DNA of 64,000 nt from Chamaecrista fasciculata (GCA_003254925.1 QANZ01044994.1:66186-130185); one strand, 5' to 3'. Positions 10,910 through 26,300 are shown, counted from the stretch's first letter. A program made the numbers and translations. Notes: generated by a model not told the origin, from the sequence alone.

Positions 10910-11960
10910 GGGACAGGTTTTGAAAAGATGGTATCATCTTAATGACTCATTTTTCTACCTACTTGAGACCATCAACAAATGAAATCAAATCGGACCCTAA
11001 AGTGAGTTTGAAGCTAATTTTTTTTTTATAATTTTTCACTTTTTAGTATCAAATCCACTATTGTCTGTAGACTAAGGGGTACTGATAAGTGTTTTGGGTT
11101 CTGGAGAAAGGTAAAATTTTTAGTGTCCATAATTTGGAAAGCACGTAAAGAGCTTCACATAAACAACTGTTAATAATGATTTTTCCAGCCTGACTTCCCC
11201 CCAATTATGGCATAAGCTGATATTAAGTTGACAATGATCTTTGAATGGTCCCTTTGAGTCATTAACATTATCTGAGGATGTAAGCACTGCTGATTAAGCG
11301 TAGGACAAAATGGATTGTGAGAGTCATGCATGATGCCCCTTTCCTGTTTTAAATTGTTTAGACAGATCCAGTTTACTAAATGTAGACAAATCAAAAAAAT
11401 TATGAATATTATGTAAATGTGTGTACCAAGGAAAAATTTCATTGAAAGTCATGGCTAACATTATACATGAATATTTACAATTGACATATGATGCCTAACT
11501 TTTTGAAAAGCCTTTGTCAGTAGTATAGAGTTCCACCCTGTTGAATTCCAAATATCTAGGTTTCTTCATTCATCAGTTCAATCATGCAAAAACATGTAAA
11601 CAAGGAAAATTCTTCAATCCAACAAATTATTAATGAGTCTACCTATTTATTTTTGATAAATTGGATCTACCTGATAACACCAAGTGCAGAATCATTCTTG
11701 ATCGGATGACCATTAGTCAGGTTTCATGTATCCCAGGCTGCATGAGTATTTATACTAAGATCCCTGAAACATATACAAGTTAACAATTCAATTTTTGAAA
11801 GTCCAGCTTATTCACTCATAAAAACAAAAAAATTAAAATGTATTGCTTTCACCACTTTTAAGTACTGAGTTGTTTGTGTATTTTTTATAAACTAATTTAT
11901 ATGTTTGCTCATACATATATATATATATATAATATACACAAAGATTGTTTACTGATAAAG
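10910..11960. other. Intergenic, probably including the PPR gene 3' end
   Basis: No gene is visible. It is AT-rich with an (AT)n microsatellite at about 11912-11933. The bases just below 11961 should hold the PPR transcript 3' UTR. Confidence 0.4.
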
Positions 11961-13187
11961 CTAATTCTTCAAAACACATTCAAATGAAATACCATTGGAA
12001 CTTCTCTTGTGGGAAACCACACTTCTTACAATCTGCTCCCACATCCCCATCTTTGGCACAAAACCTTGCTGCACCATCTGCTTCACAGCCCAATCCACAT
12101 CATCACCTTCCACATTCTTCTTGCACAAGCCCTGAATCATCCTCCTATAAGACACAAAGCTAGGTGTAATACCCTTCAAAACCATCCTGTTCATGAGATT
12201 CTTAGCTTCATCAAACCTCTCAGCATCAAGCAATCCATACAAAACCTCTTGATAAGAACTTGCATTAGGATTACACCCTTTAAGCTGCATTCTCTCTAAC
12301 ATCACCTTCCCTTGTTCAACTCTCCCCTTTTTCCTAAGCCCAGAAATTAATATGTTATACACTATCGTATCAGGAGAAATCCCGTGTCTCTCCATTTTCC
12401 CCAACAACACAAATGCATCATCCAGCTTCCCTTGTTCACACAGAGCATGCATAAGCGTAGAAAATGTTCTCACATTCGGTTCACATTTTATCTTAGGAAA
12501 TTCGTCGAGCACCTGGAATGCACTCTCCAGCTTCCCACAATCGCACAGGCCTTTTATGAGTATATTGAGACAACAAGCATCGATCTCGACCCCTAATTTA
12601 GGAGCAGAGGTGTACACTTCATGAACAACATCGAAGAGTTTCGCGGACACGAGGAGATTCAGCACGAAATTGAAGGTTTTCACGGTGGGCCAACAATGGA
12701 ATTTGGGCATTTCGTAGAGTGTTTCGATGGCTCGGTTTACACGACCAGCCATGTTGCCGTAGATTCTGATAACGTCGTGGAAGAATTTCTCCGACAATGG
12801 ACAGTTTCTGTGGAGTTTGATTGTGCGCATGAGTTCGTCGATTGCGTCGAACATTTTGGCTTGAGCGAGCTTGTGGATGATGGAGATGTAGAAGGCCTCG
12901 TTGGGTTTGTAGTCTTTGCGCTTGGAATAAAGATCCAAGACGGTAATGGCGGAAGATGGGTGGGAGAGGGAGTTTACGATGTTTAAGACTTCTTTTGGAG
13001 TTAACCAGTCTTTGTGGTGAAGCCTTTTCAGAATTACAGAATCTCTTTCAGACACAAAAGAGGAAGAAGAAGAAGAAACAAAGGAAGAAGAAAGGATTGA
13101 AGCAGTGATGGAATTAGCAGAAGCAAGAGGATTGAAAATCGAAGGGCGAGAGATTTTGGGGTAAGTAAGGAGGGTTCTTGAAATCAT
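11961..13187 (-). CDS. P-class pentatricopeptide repeat protein, At3g14580-like, mitochondrial
   Basis: This intronless 408-residue protein aligns throughout with the Arabidopsis protein annotated At3g14580 (shared runs include LLVSAKLFD, SAPKLGVEIDACCLNILIK and ISGLRKKGRVE). P-class PPR proteins bind specific organellar RNAs and affect their stability, splicing or translation; the target here cannot be read from sequence. The first 50 residues are basic and serine-rich (runs of Ser at about 32-45), as in a mitochondrial presequence. About eight 35-residue motifs run from residue 95 to 380, with typical 'ILIKGLC..GK' helices. There is no E, DYW or SMR domain. The start Met at 13187 is the first in frame and gives the expected length. 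Confidence 0.95.
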   Translation of the reverse strand: MISRTLLTYPKISRPSIFNPLASANSITASILSSSFVSSSSSSFVSERDSVILKRLHHKDWLTPKEVLNIVNSLSHPSSAITVLDLYSKRKDYKPNEAFYISIIHKLAQAKMFDAIDELMRTIKLHRNCPLSEKFFHDVIRIYGNMAGRVNRAIETLYEMPKFHCWPTVKTFNFVLNLLVSAKLFDVVHEVYTSAPKLGVEIDACCLNILIKGLCDCGKLESAFQVLDEFPKIKCEPNVRTFSTLMHALCEQGKLDDAFVLLGKMERHGISPDTIVYNILISGLRKKGRVEQGKVMLERMQLKGCNPNASSYQEVLYGLLDAERFDEAKNLMNRMVLKGITPSFVSYRRMIQGLCKKNVEGDDVDWAVKQMVQQGFVPKMGMWEQIVRSVVSHKRSSNGISFECVLKN

Positions 13188-14343
13188 GATTGTTGGTTTG
13201 GAAGAATGGAATTCTTTGATGGTGCAATCTAGCTACCAACCAAATTTAAATTTCTTAATTTTTATATTCGTTACAAAAGTTAACGAGAATTCATGATTTG
13301 GTATCCAAAGATGATAAATTTTTCAAGTTGGTCCTTGAAAGATAAAATTATAAGGTTTAAATTTCTAAATTATTGAATTATAAGTTATAATCAGTTTATT
13401 CTTTTTATTAAAATTACTAATTGAAATTCAAATGGCAAATCTAATATAGTTATAAATTTTATTCTCATTATATTTAATAATGGATGTTATAAAATTATAT
13501 TAACCGTTAAATTTGAATTAATATCTTAATAAAAGAACCTAAAATTATATTTTTTTAAGATCAACTCTTATAATTTTATATTTTTATAATTGAATTGAGA
13601 AATCTGTCCAGAATCAAATCACTAATTTACTAAAAGAAAAATTAGTGTCCTTAAGCTAAATTGCATAAAAATAAAAAATAAAAAATACAAAAGAAAAGGG
13701 AAAACTTTCCATGTTTTTGCTAAATTTAGATAGAAATTTATAATTTTAATATTTTATCACATTTCTTAAATACTTCTAGAGTGTTGGTTATAAAAATAAA
13801 AATCGTTAAAAAAAACCTTGAGATGGAGAGTGATACATTCTCAACTAGCTCTCTCCTTTCTGACCTCTCCAACTGCAGTTTGCTTCCTTCTCAATTTTGA
13901 CTATAGGGTTATTGGTCGTAACTGTTACATTTTTGAATATGTAAAACATATAATTCCTCAGCATAAAATTGAATTGTTAAGCTGCCTGAACACAATGGGG
14001 GTGATGGGGAAAATATAAGTAATTAAGATCTTCACAAAAATGAATAGTGTCATTGACAAGAATGAGTTCAAGGTACTAACATAGTCACAGAAATTGACCC
14101 TAAAATGAAGCTAGTATTTACTATTTACTAGTAATCCCTGTTCATTTCAACTTATTTCAATCCAGTTCATGATAAAAATGGATAAATATGCTTTTCTTCA
14201 TTTTACTTGCTATACTTACAAAAATGCATGCAACTGTGCCTATACTATGAATTTCATATCTAGTTCCTAAAATCATCAGTATGGAAAGTAAGGTATCAGT
14301 GTCACTTGACTGTACAAGATAATTAATTATGTAAGAATGATGA
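13188..14343. other. PPR upstream region and CALS8 3' flank
   Basis: The part next to 13187 should contain the PPR promoter. The part next to 14344 should contain the CALS8 3' UTR. No third gene is visible. A few phrases such as 'caagttggtccttgaaag' (about 13325) look like decayed foldback repeats. Confidence 0.4.
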
Positions 14344-17300
14344 TCAAGATTTGTGCTCCTTCTTTCTCCCTGCAAGAATTGGCTGGATCTGCAAGTGCCT
14401 CTTGAATGCCTCATTGAAAAGGATACGAGCATGGAAGGCCTTAATAATTGGCAGCCATGCCAGAATAGCTATAGGAGCAAAAAGAACTACACCCATTCCA
14501 TAGTCATAAGCTCTAGCAAGTGCACGAGTGAAGTCCCAAATTCCTGTGTGCTCTATCTTGGGTCTCGCAGCTTGTGCAATCTGAATCAACAAAGGAGTAA
14601 GTTCATCTGTATTTTGTCATTCATTATGAAGTAATGCATAGTTTAGTCCTTCATCAGCTTCTTTTGTTTATGAGAAAACCTATTATTTGGTCCTTGAATT
14701 TAGCCTAAATATAAGACAAATATACATTTTGGTTCCTTATATATTTTACAAACATTGACTATTTAATTCCTGAAATATTATCTGTAAAGATTAAACAGTT
14801 AATGAGTGTTAGAAAATGAGGGATCAAAATGTATATTTTTAATATATTAAGGATTAAATCATAATTTTGAGATAAATTTAAGGACTAAAAAGTAAGTTTA
14901 CTCTTTGCAATTATTTGGACCCCAAAATCAAGAAAATTGAGGACTCAAATTTAAAATTATGTTCTATTTTTCAGGAATGAAATTACTCAGAATAATACTT
15001 TTGAAAGAGTAAATCGTTAAACTAGTCTATCTAAAAGTGTTGTATTTGAACCAAGGATTGTAATTATTACCAGTATCAAGCCCCAGGCAGTGGGCATGAA
15101 TGCCAGACAGCAAACGAATAGGTCCATCAGAGACAGTTCACATATAATAGAAAGTGTTATAATAATGGAGAGAACACCAATGAATAGGAATGCTTTGAAA
15201 AATCTGAATCCAAGTTGATAATTAGCACTGAACAGTTGCCTCCCCATGTTGACAGCCTGCATAAGACATAATTTTATGACTACAAGATAAATATATATAT
15301 TTCACAAAGTCACGTTCCAAAATTTTGTTAACAGTCGATCCTTCCTTAGAGCGCTTTCTTTCTTAAATAATGTTGCTTTGTTGAAGACCAAGTTGTTCCA
15401 AAAAAATTGAAGAATGTAAGCCTAGTTTAAAGTATAAACTAGATTTGGTTATGTTTCGTACATGTTATCAAGTTCTCTAATAATTAAGTGTATGTTATCA
15501 CTAATGCCAATATATTTTAGGAAAAATCTGTAGTTTTCCTAAAATATTACCTTCACGAAATGTTCTAGTTTAACCAGTCTCAGAATATGTTCTAGTGTTC
15601 TACCCAGTAACTGGTACTAATTCAGTAAATCTCACTCTGATAAATATTACCCCAAGGTGAACCTTAATTGATACATAACTTAAGCATATATGTTTGTCAT
15701 AGCTGTCAACAATTGTATAAAGGTTAAAGTTTCATTTTTGTCCTCAAACTATGGGGTAAGTTTCATTTTCGTCCTACAACAAATTTGTTCCATTTTGGTC
15801 CCTAAAGTTTGATTTCGTCTGGTTTATGCCACTATTTCTAACATGGACAACTGAGATGAACTATTTTTCTCTCATATGTGTCATAATAAATAAGTTGACA
15901 AAGCGAAAAAAAAATCCCATTTTAGCCACAAAATTTGGAGAAAAATTTGTGGTTGATTTTTTTTTCAAAGAAAGAACATTTTTCTTTCTTTTTTGTCAAC
16001 TCACTTATTATGACACATGAGAGAGAAATGGTCCATTTCAGTTGTTCAGGTTAGAAATAATTGTAGAAACCAGATGAATCACATTTTGAGGACCAAAACG
16101 GAACAAATGTGAAAGTTTTAGGACCAAAATGAAGCTTACCCCATAGTTTGATTATCAAAATGACTATTTGACCTTGTAAAAATGATTCCAGGAGAGACCA
16201 TAAAGAAGAGAGTTTACCTTCACCAAGAGAAAAACCGCGAGAATCACAACCCATGAAAGGACATAAACCAGGAAATTCTTGCTGTGTTGAGAGATGTCTA
16301 GGTGATAGACCAGGCCATACTGATAGATGAAAAACCGAAGAGAAAGAAGTATTTCGACCAACCTCGAAAGGAGACCCGATCTACGAAGATGGGCTTGCTC
16401 ATCATCCCACCAGGAATGCCAACTTTTGTCCTGATGAATTCCTATACCACCTTGTTGCCTGATCCATTTATTCCACTCCTTCCAGTCATCAACTGTCTTG
16501 GTCCAGCTGAACCCAGCAGGGTTAAAAAGAAAAGGTGCACACAACCAAGTCAATGACATGAACCAAATGGCATAAGTTATGAGCACATATGCCACACTAC
16601 TTTGGTAAGACCTCCTGAACATGTTATAAACAATCAGCAGAAGCAGGAGCTCAAACCCCTTCACGAAATGGCTTCTTGAATATAATCTGTAGTTTTCAGT
16701 GAAGCTAGAATGGAACACCACTACTTTGCGCCCTGTGGGTCTGTACTTTGCACCCCCATGCAATATTGTTCTGCCATAATAATGTATTTTCGACCCAAGG
16801 GAGAAAGTGAAGAAAACTGCAGCTAGCTGCAACTGCATGAGGACAAAATCTTTCAAAGCTGTCAGGAAACCTTTCTCAAGGCCTATTTCCATGACCATTG
16901 GTAATCCTGTTAGAAGTCCAAGCTGAATAAATGACTGAGAGGCAAGAGCCGTTTCAAGAGACTGTACATTCTTGATTCCAGCCTCAACAATAAGTGCTCT
17001 TTCCAATCCACTAAGAACCAAGTATAGCTGCCCGTAGAGAAATACATATATTCCTATTACTGAAATCTGTGAAATCCAACAGGAGCTCAAATCAACCATA
17101 TCCATCGAACATATCATAGATGACATATAAAGCAGCAAGCATATAGAGAATTTTGTTATATCATAGAAAAAAAAAATGGAAGAATATAACGGCTTTATGG
17201 ACATAATAGTATTAAGGGATCTTAGCTTAGATTAAGGGATTTTAAACTCCCTTGTCATTCTTATATCATATACTGATTGTAACTAGTTTTCAAGTTAACA

Positions 17301-20300
17301 AATTATCTTTTTCCCTCTTCTGGTGTACCTCGTCTCCCACAGAAAAATGTTTACCATGTTGGAAGAGATGACCATACATGATTTTACCTTTTACTTATGT
17401 ATATAAATATATGATTACTGAAGAAATTACCAGATTACTGAAGTAAAACCCAATGGTGGTGAAATAACAAGATAGCATCCGGAAGAAATCAAATTGACGC
17501 CCAAGGCGGAATACATCACGGCTTATAGTTTGCTCACTGTTTCCATTTGCAACCTTGGCTTCAAATTTTGAGATCTGGTTTAGACCTACATCACGACCTT
17601 TGCCAACTTGCAAATATTCATGGTAGGAAATACACCCCCTTCGTAAAGTAGAATTAAATCCTGCATGGCATAACAATGTGTATGTAATTTTTCTCGTACT
17701 TGTTAACCTTATGTAATTCATCAGAATATATATTGTTATAGTAACCAGTTCGTACCAGCAAAAACATCCTCACTCAAGTTAATTGTTTTTGATGCTTTGC
17801 TAATTCCACCCCTTGTGATGTGGAAAACTCTATCAAATACATCTGGATGGCCGTAGTGAAACCTTACCCTATATGAGATATTAGTACATTATGAATGATG
17901 AGTAAGCTGTGATATATGGAGTTCAGAAATAAGTATTATGCGTAAAGAAACAGGTAAATAGGATATTCAACTTCCATGGAAAATGTTAATACTTGTTTAT
18001 ACAACTATCAAGAAAAAAAAGCAAATTATGATAGGTTTTTATGTAAGCATTCTAAACTGTGGTTGCCTGAATTTCCAGGATGAAAATTTGTATCCATTAC
18101 CTGAGAGGATCAGCCAGAATTCTTTGACCAATGGTGACAAAGCTGGTCTCTTGATATGACATGAACCATGCTAAAGAAGACACACTGCAGAAAGAAAGAA
18201 TATTAAAGACATTCTATTATTAACAGCTTCGGAATTGGTGATTGATATGTTAGACATTAATTAATGATACAACAAGTATACAAAAATAACTGCACTGCTC
18301 ATGATAAAATATTTAAGAATTTCAAAACAGAGCTAACCTTCCTGTGAATATATGTTCCCTTAAACCAAGTATTGTAGGAGGGCGCGGCCCCTGGCAGCGA
18401 TGGAATTCTTGCAGAAGATTTCTCATTTTTAGTGCTTCTTCCAAGTAATTATCCTGTAAAGCCAGATATCTTAAGAACATAGGGGGAGAGAAAAATGAAA
18501 CCTGTTTAGCAATAGAAAAGAAGCTTACTTGATTCATATCAATTGTTTGAAGAGCTTCACCACGAGTGAATATTATAGCATGATTCTGATTTTCAGGCTT
18601 CCCTTCTCCAATATCTGGTGGACCAGGAAGCTTTATGCAATATATAACCTGGGAAAGACAGGTGATTTCTCAAGTCTTTAATAATAATTTACTTTTAAGT
18701 ACCTATATCTGTAAAATAACTGAGAACTCTGTTAACATCGAAGCTGATTTCAGGCTTTTAAATTCACAGCAAATCTTTAGGCTTTTAGTTAGTTGGCTCC
18801 TTGACACTTTCTGGGATGGGGAAAAATTATTGAAGAGTAGACAGATTACAACAAGTATAAAAAATATAGGGCAAGAAATCCTCTTTAGACAAAAAAAAAA
18901 AAACAAAACAAAACAAAAGCTAACTCTCAGAAGATAACAATTCCTTTGAGGAGTCACAAGTGACACTCCGTCCCCCAAAACGGCCATTTGCTGACACCCA
19001 CAAAGAGGAGATAAAAACAAGCCTCTTTCAAACATGTGGGATTCCATCCTAACCAAGAACAAAATAGAACAACAAAATAAAATAATTGGTTACCTGTTCA
19101 TAACCATTGACAACTTTAACCAGTTTGGATGAATACACTTTGTGAGATCTTCCCTGCACAATCTCCTCCTTTTCCTCGACATATGCAACACGAAGAGATG
19201 GATATCTGCAACAACATGCACACATGGATCATTGTCTATTTATTCTGTTACAAGATGCAAGAAATGTTTCTCTTTCCTTGTAAAGACCTACTTCTTCATT
19301 AACTCGATTATATCTTGAGCATGGGGGTGTCCAGAAGCCTTTTGTGATGCAAATGACTGACAGGAAATGACAAAGGTGTATTTCATGTCTGCCAGTGCTT
19401 CTAGATGAGCAAACAATGTCATGTTACTTTTTTCAGCATTCTCATAACCCTCAAGAATATCTGCATTAACAGAATTGGCCACATAATCAACTGATTTCAT
19501 CCTTTCTTTCTTTTGGAAATAAGATCAACCTATTGCAAAGGAACACTATGGTGGTTTTCACTATAGCATATCCAAATACAAACCTTCATCTTCAGCCATG
19601 TCAAGAAATGCTTGTAATTTTAAGGCTTCTCTGTAGTACATCATCCCCCTAGCTGTTACAAACACAATAGAAAATTATCACACAATGCGTTACAATTTCA
19701 TGAACATCTGGATTTGTTAATTATTGCATTATATGTACCTGTTCTGCTTAGAGTCTGCCCCCGATATGAAGCCCACTGTCTAAGTTCTTCTTCCTTCTGA
19801 TCATCATTTAAATTCTCAAGGTTTTCACAACCAATACGTTCTAGAAAGTTTTTCCATTCATCTATTGAAATTGGTGCAATAAGATAAGAGCTTTGTAGAA
19901 ATAGAATGTAAAATGTTTGAAACATCACATTCACATTTTATAGTTACCTGGAAATATCTTTTGCATGTAAAAGATGATGGAGACCTCCTCCTGACTTGAA
20001 TGGAGCTCCTCCATTGAAAAGTTAATGTCCTCAATGTAGTGTGGAGTTATAACACTACCAATGACAAGTTATATAGTTTAAGTTAGAACTATTGTACTGC
20101 ATTTACATTCATCAGGCATTTATTCAGAAGTTAAATATCAATTATCACAATAAGATCCAAAATTCTGAAAGGGATCTGTAGTAAAGTTCTTCTAGTCATC
20201 TCAGAAAAAAAAAAAAAAGGTAGCACAAAACACTATGATAATGTGTTATTCGTGCAGGATTGTGGTGCATTTAGTTGGACAGAAAGCCAGAGTTTTTAAT

Positions 20301-23300
20301 CAAAAGTTAATACGTTGTTATCTTCTTTGGGCAATGATTACTTTAATGGTTTTTTTGTGGGTTTCAGTCTTGTTTATTTCTTTTGTTTCTTTTCTTTTGT
20401 CCAAGGAGGATCTCTTGCCTCCATTTTTGCACTGTTCAGTCTTCTCATCAATAAACTTTCCTGGTCCATTAAAAAGACATGAAACATAATGCTCGTGAAC
20501 ATATAATTGACCTGAATGACAGCATATTGCGTACTTTAGGAGCATCAGGCATATCTGCAAACAGGGAAGTAGCAAAGAATGATATGCGCCTACGAGCCTC
20601 TAAGTTTGCAGGTACATCCATTGCTGTATCTTTGATAGTAAGTAACAAGTGGAAACGCTTGATCTGCCATGAACAGGATAGTCACATCATGTCAACATGA
20701 GTAGTATTCATATAACAGTGTGCTACCATATTCCTTTAGTATATGCAAGTGAATACTACACTTGGTATTCATTTATGAGCACACAAGTGAGTATGAACAC
20801 ACATGCCAAAGGTCTTCCATGACTTAAACTGCTAACTTTGACTTAGATGTAAAAAAATTGCAACGTGCTCATAATGAAAGGAGAATGAGAAGTAAGCATC
20901 ATAGAAATAAAAGTTTCACCTTTTCAATTATAGGACCACTTTCTGGCAGAGGGAAATGAATAGTGTTCCCATTGGCAAATAATAGTGGTCCACTATTTCT
21001 ATCCATATCCTCGCCAGAAAATAATAGTTGCTCAATATCTCTTGAAAAATAGAAGAAACCATTCTTATCTTCCTGGGGAAACTCTAGCATATCTAGTATT
21101 TTGCTGCACAAATGTAGTAAATAGATTAGAAAAAAAGATGAACATAATAGCGAGGCAAACGACAATAATCTTGAGCACCAATACCTGGAATCAACCATCA
21201 TATCATTGGTTACCAGCTCAAATATTTCTTGCAAAGCTTTCCCAACTTTGCACTGGTTGTTTAAATCTCCCTCAATCTTTCAACATTTTATACAAAACGT
21301 AGTTAGTACTTGAATTCACAGTTAAGTACTTGTCACCATAAAAAACAAAACCTTATCTCTAGGAAACAATTACCAGAAGTTCAGCTAGCTCAACAATTTT
21401 AGCTTGTAAGGCAGGAAGTATTTTCAACTTGAAGTTCTTAAGAAGAGTCGATGCTTGGATACTTTCTTCAATTTCATATAGTATAGCACATATAATCCTA
21501 TATAGGAATAAATAAGGAATGTGAACACTCAACCATGTAAAACAGTATTTGATGTAGGAAGGTTATACCAAGAAAACAATTGCATAAGTAGATGTTTAAT
21601 ATTTTACCTTTTCTCCATGTTGCCAACAACAAGAATTTCAAGGACATATTTCAAAGACTCAAAGCACTCCCTGACCGCATAAAACATGTACTTGTCTTTT
21701 TTAATCTTTTTAATAAGAGCCTCCTCCTTCCCTTCAAAATCTTTAGCGATGCTTAAAGCAGTAGAAAACTAGAACAAGACAATTTTTTCTATTAAATCAA
21801 AGATATACAGTTAAAAACTAATATAGAAAATCTCGTTGTGTTAAGGTTAAGACTACATTACCTTATTTGCTAAGAGGAAAACAGGCCACCGAACCCTGCC
21901 AGAAAATAGTTCTGAAGACATAGGCATCATCATCAAATCCATCTCTCTGTTGACAAAAGCATCGTCAGATGTTTAACTATAGATAGCCATAAAAGAAATA
22001 TACCAACAACATCACCTGTTACTTATCAAGTCTTCCAGACGAAGATGGCTTATAATTTGATTCCATACTGCAACAAACTTGGCCTTGGCATTCTTTTCAA
22101 CCGGCATCTGTGGCAAATTTAAATGTCAATGAAAGATAAACTGACATTGTAAACATAATCTTGTCGCAATTGCTAACTTAGAACACACCTTTTGAAATAT
22201 ATTGCTGAGGAGACCTTTTCTTTTCTTTTGACCAGTTCTTGATGACGGTGGGATCAAGGAGGCATTAAATGCAGAAGGCAAGGAGTCAAATCTACTTCTC
22301 AGCATTCCTAGTGTTCTTATCTATTTTTTAAGAAAGTAGTGAGTGGACTTTTACATTTGATTGGGGAAAAGAAAGAAAGAAAGAAAGAAGGAAATGTGTA
22401 GCTTACCTCACCAAGGTGATGCAAAATGCCAAAAAGTCCACCAAATATGGTACAGAAAACAGAATACCAAATTTGTGTGTCCATGAAATATACCTGTGAT
22501 ATATAGAGACCATCAGCCATCAAAATTTTTTATTAAAAAATAATTTCACTTGGAACTTTATCCGATACATAAAGACAGATAGATCACTTATATAGATCCA
22601 TAATTCAATTATTATATTTTTCCTTAGCAGATAGGAAAAGAAATTTCAAAAAGAATAAAAAGTGCAAGAGATAATATGCTTTAAAAAATGTAACAAAGTT
22701 GTCCAATCTCTCACTAAGTTAAAACCAAAGAGGTGCATATTTCAGTTATGTGATTCAGACTCACAATTATTATAGGAGTCCATACAGCCACAATTGCACC
22801 AGCATTACTTTTGACTGCAGCACAAGAAAAACTGTATTAACTTATTTATTACAAAACTAAAAAACATAGTTGAAGATCCAAGCATACCTTTTGGAAAAAG
22901 CTCATGCCAGTCATACTTTCTTACACCAATTTTCATAATTTCCCTGGTTGGTGCTATGAGTGGTTTTATCTGCATATATTGCAGAGTAAGTTGCTTTGCA
23001 TGCGTGTATCTCATCTTATAACCAAAGTCAGAATTTAAAAAGCATCATCCAGCAGAATGAATAATATCAACGGTTCAAAAACATTTTATAACTCTTAAAC
23101 ATGTTTCTTATATGAAAGCCCCTGGGACTTGAATTGCATACATAGCCCATACATTGGTTTCAATAGAAGAATACATGAATCTCATCTATAATGAGTTATT
23201 ATTTTATTATATTTTAAAATAATAATTAAAAAAGAAAACAAGTTACTCAACTTTCATAATAAATTCTACCTATTTTCTACTTATAATTTTATACTATATA

Positions 23301-26300
23301 TCTTATTAATATTTGATTTTGGGGATAACAAGAACCAGAAGACTCCAAATCATCTATAATAGTATAGATATAACTAAGAAATCAATCATTCCTTTTATTT
23401 GTGTGAACAAAACCCCATGCTTGCTGTGATCTAATTACTTACCTCAAAACAGTAGCTGAAGAGAAATTTACTAGATAGCACCAATGTCCAGAACAACGTA
23501 TACCTATATTAAAATAAAAATTATTTTTATGGAATATATTAAATCATAACAGTAGCTGAAGAGTGTGTTTAAAAGAGAATATATTAAATCATAACATTTA
23601 CAATGAGCTAACAAGGTAATAGGATATACTTTAACACTGAAACCTGGTTTTCCTGCATACCTCGTCCAACATAGATTCTTGGCTGCAAGATGAATGCATG
23701 TGACGATCAAATTACAGCAACAAACCCCGTAAAAGAATATCATAGTAACAAACATGCACAAATAAATTTATGGAAAAAAATGCTGAACAATGTTTCATAG
23801 GTACAGTTACAGGACATGGAAATTTTTCAAAACAGTATACAGGTACGGCAATGTCTAAAGATTTTTTTCAGGGCTAGACTACATCTTAGAAAAATTTTCT
23901 GACAGGCTCTGTAGTTTTTGTCATTTCCACAAGTAGGCTACTTTTACTGTAGTATTTCCACCGAATATAGCCATACCGCAAAGCATGTTTAAGAAACACT
24001 ACTAATTTGCACATAAAGTGTTTGGAGAACACATTTTGCGTTCAGTAAAGTTGTACTCCAAACATGCTTTTAGTTCAAAGTTCCTACTATATCCAGAACA
24101 CAAAGCGTGTTTGGATTTACCTAAGGAAATTTATGAATCAGCGCATAGGATTACCCAATCCGTTTCTGCACAGTGATAGTAAGTGTATATATATATATAT
24201 ATATAAATAAATGCAATGTTTGAACTTTATATGTAGAATATATTAAATACATACTAATAAAGGACCAGCAATGTCTACCAAGTTACACACACTAATAAAA
24301 AACATATTAAATACCACAACAAACTTACCAGTGACCACCAGGACAAAACTCTGCATATCTGATTATTAGAGACCTCAATATACTTGGCAATAGCAGGGAC
24401 AAAAAATAACACTACTTCAACTGCATTACTCGTCAAGTATATAGCAGATGCAATCATATAAGAAGTGAAACACCATTCCTCAACCAAGCTCCCATATTTT
24501 GTGGAATAGCACGTGTACTTTCCTCTGGAATTGGCGTAACAAATGGGAAGAATAATAGTCCATATAAGGGCAAAGATCAGCTTTGTCAAAAGCTTCAATT
24601 TTTGAGAATTTTCCATTGTGAGTCTGGCTTTCCATGAAAATATGATGTCCAGAATTGCTGCAACAAACACAAGCAATTTTTAACATGATTATCTGAGACC
24701 TTAAAGAGAATGAACATACTACCAATGCCGATCGCCATCAATTAGAAAGGTATCTATTCCAGTTTTGCTTGAATATCACATACAAGGCATTCAAAGCCTA
24801 TTTGGCCTAACTTTAAATTTTTATATATATATATACAACAACAACCAAAGTCTTTTTTCTACTAGGTGGAGTTGCCTATATGGATTAGTTGATTGATTCT
24901 ATCTTTATACATTTTCACGGTTAGGTTATTAATGATTAAATCTTTCCAAATAATTTCATCAATAGTTTTCTTTGGTTATTAATATATATATATATATATA
25001 TATCAAATTTAGTTTTGGGGTATCCCACAAGGCCACAAGTATTGATACACCAATACGAGACTAATCTCATCTGCAGATTCGTGGCTGTCCCTTTGCACTC
25101 AACCCCTAACATTGTAGGATCCTCAATCACTAATCACTAAGCTTTATGTCTTGTGAGCTTTCTTTGTTTTTAAGTGAGTATAGCAAAGATAAAAAGCTGC
25201 TTTTACGATAGACATCAGAATCTATTAATCTACTGGAAGCAAAGTATTAGAGAATTTAATTGCAAAGAGAAGGAAGAAGATTAATTTTCTTTTGGACTAA
25301 TAGTTTCTTGCTCAAAATCAAAACTTAGAGAATTACCCATCCTTGTACTAAATGCATAAAATTTAACTAACTAAATGTCTAAATTTTTTAAAATAAGAAT
25401 ACATTATTAAGAGAATATAATATTCGATTAATAAGAAATTTATTTTAATCAAAATTTTAATGATTATGTTGGGATGGGTTCTAATCAATTTTTTTTTTGG
25501 TAACAAGTTCTAATCAAATTTTTAATTATATATTTGTTATACATTATTTGTTTGTGTGTATTGATTAAATGTTTTTTATATAATTATTGCGGTTTTATTT
25601 TCTAATATTATAATTCAATGAAATTAAAAAAATAAATAAATTAACCATGATGAAATTTAAAATTATTTTTCCATACGAAAATAAGGATCCAAAATAATAA
25701 TTCTGACTTTCTGAGTTCTGACAGAGTTAGCACTGGAGGGTTGATTAGGTGGCAGAAATATTTTACCAAAGGAAAATGTATTTATCTTATAGGAAAAAGG
25801 ACTATTAAAAGACTAAATAATTTAAATAATTTAAATCAAAATTCTTTTGACAAAGAGTAATCAGTGACAACAAAAACAAGCTTTAGAAGAACTAGTTACT
25901 AGCTAAATTTTTTAAGAACTAGACTACGTTCAAGTATCACCAATGCCGTTTATCATAAATTAGCACTAAAGCAAAGTATTGACTATAATATGCAACATAC
26001 CTTGAATGAGTTTAAGAAAAGCAGATGTAATGAAGATACTGATTAGATCCTCAAATACAGTGGCATCAAACAATTGAAGTGGAGATCCCAAGTCATGGCA
26101 AGCAACTATTATTATAGCCTAGGAACCAAGAGAATGACCAAGTCTCAATACAAGTTTATTTATCATGACTCATGATGAGCAGAGAATTGTAAATCATGCA
26201 CTAGAATTTGGGCACACCTGAAGGGACAGAATAAAAAAACTCCACATTCTATCAAAGCTTCTAAAAAGTTGCCAAAATGAACGAATCTCTACAAAATTTG

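Noticed and set aside
12621..12986. 121-codon plus-strand frame within the PPR gene
   Set aside because: It is a shadow of the PPR coding sequence on the other strand.
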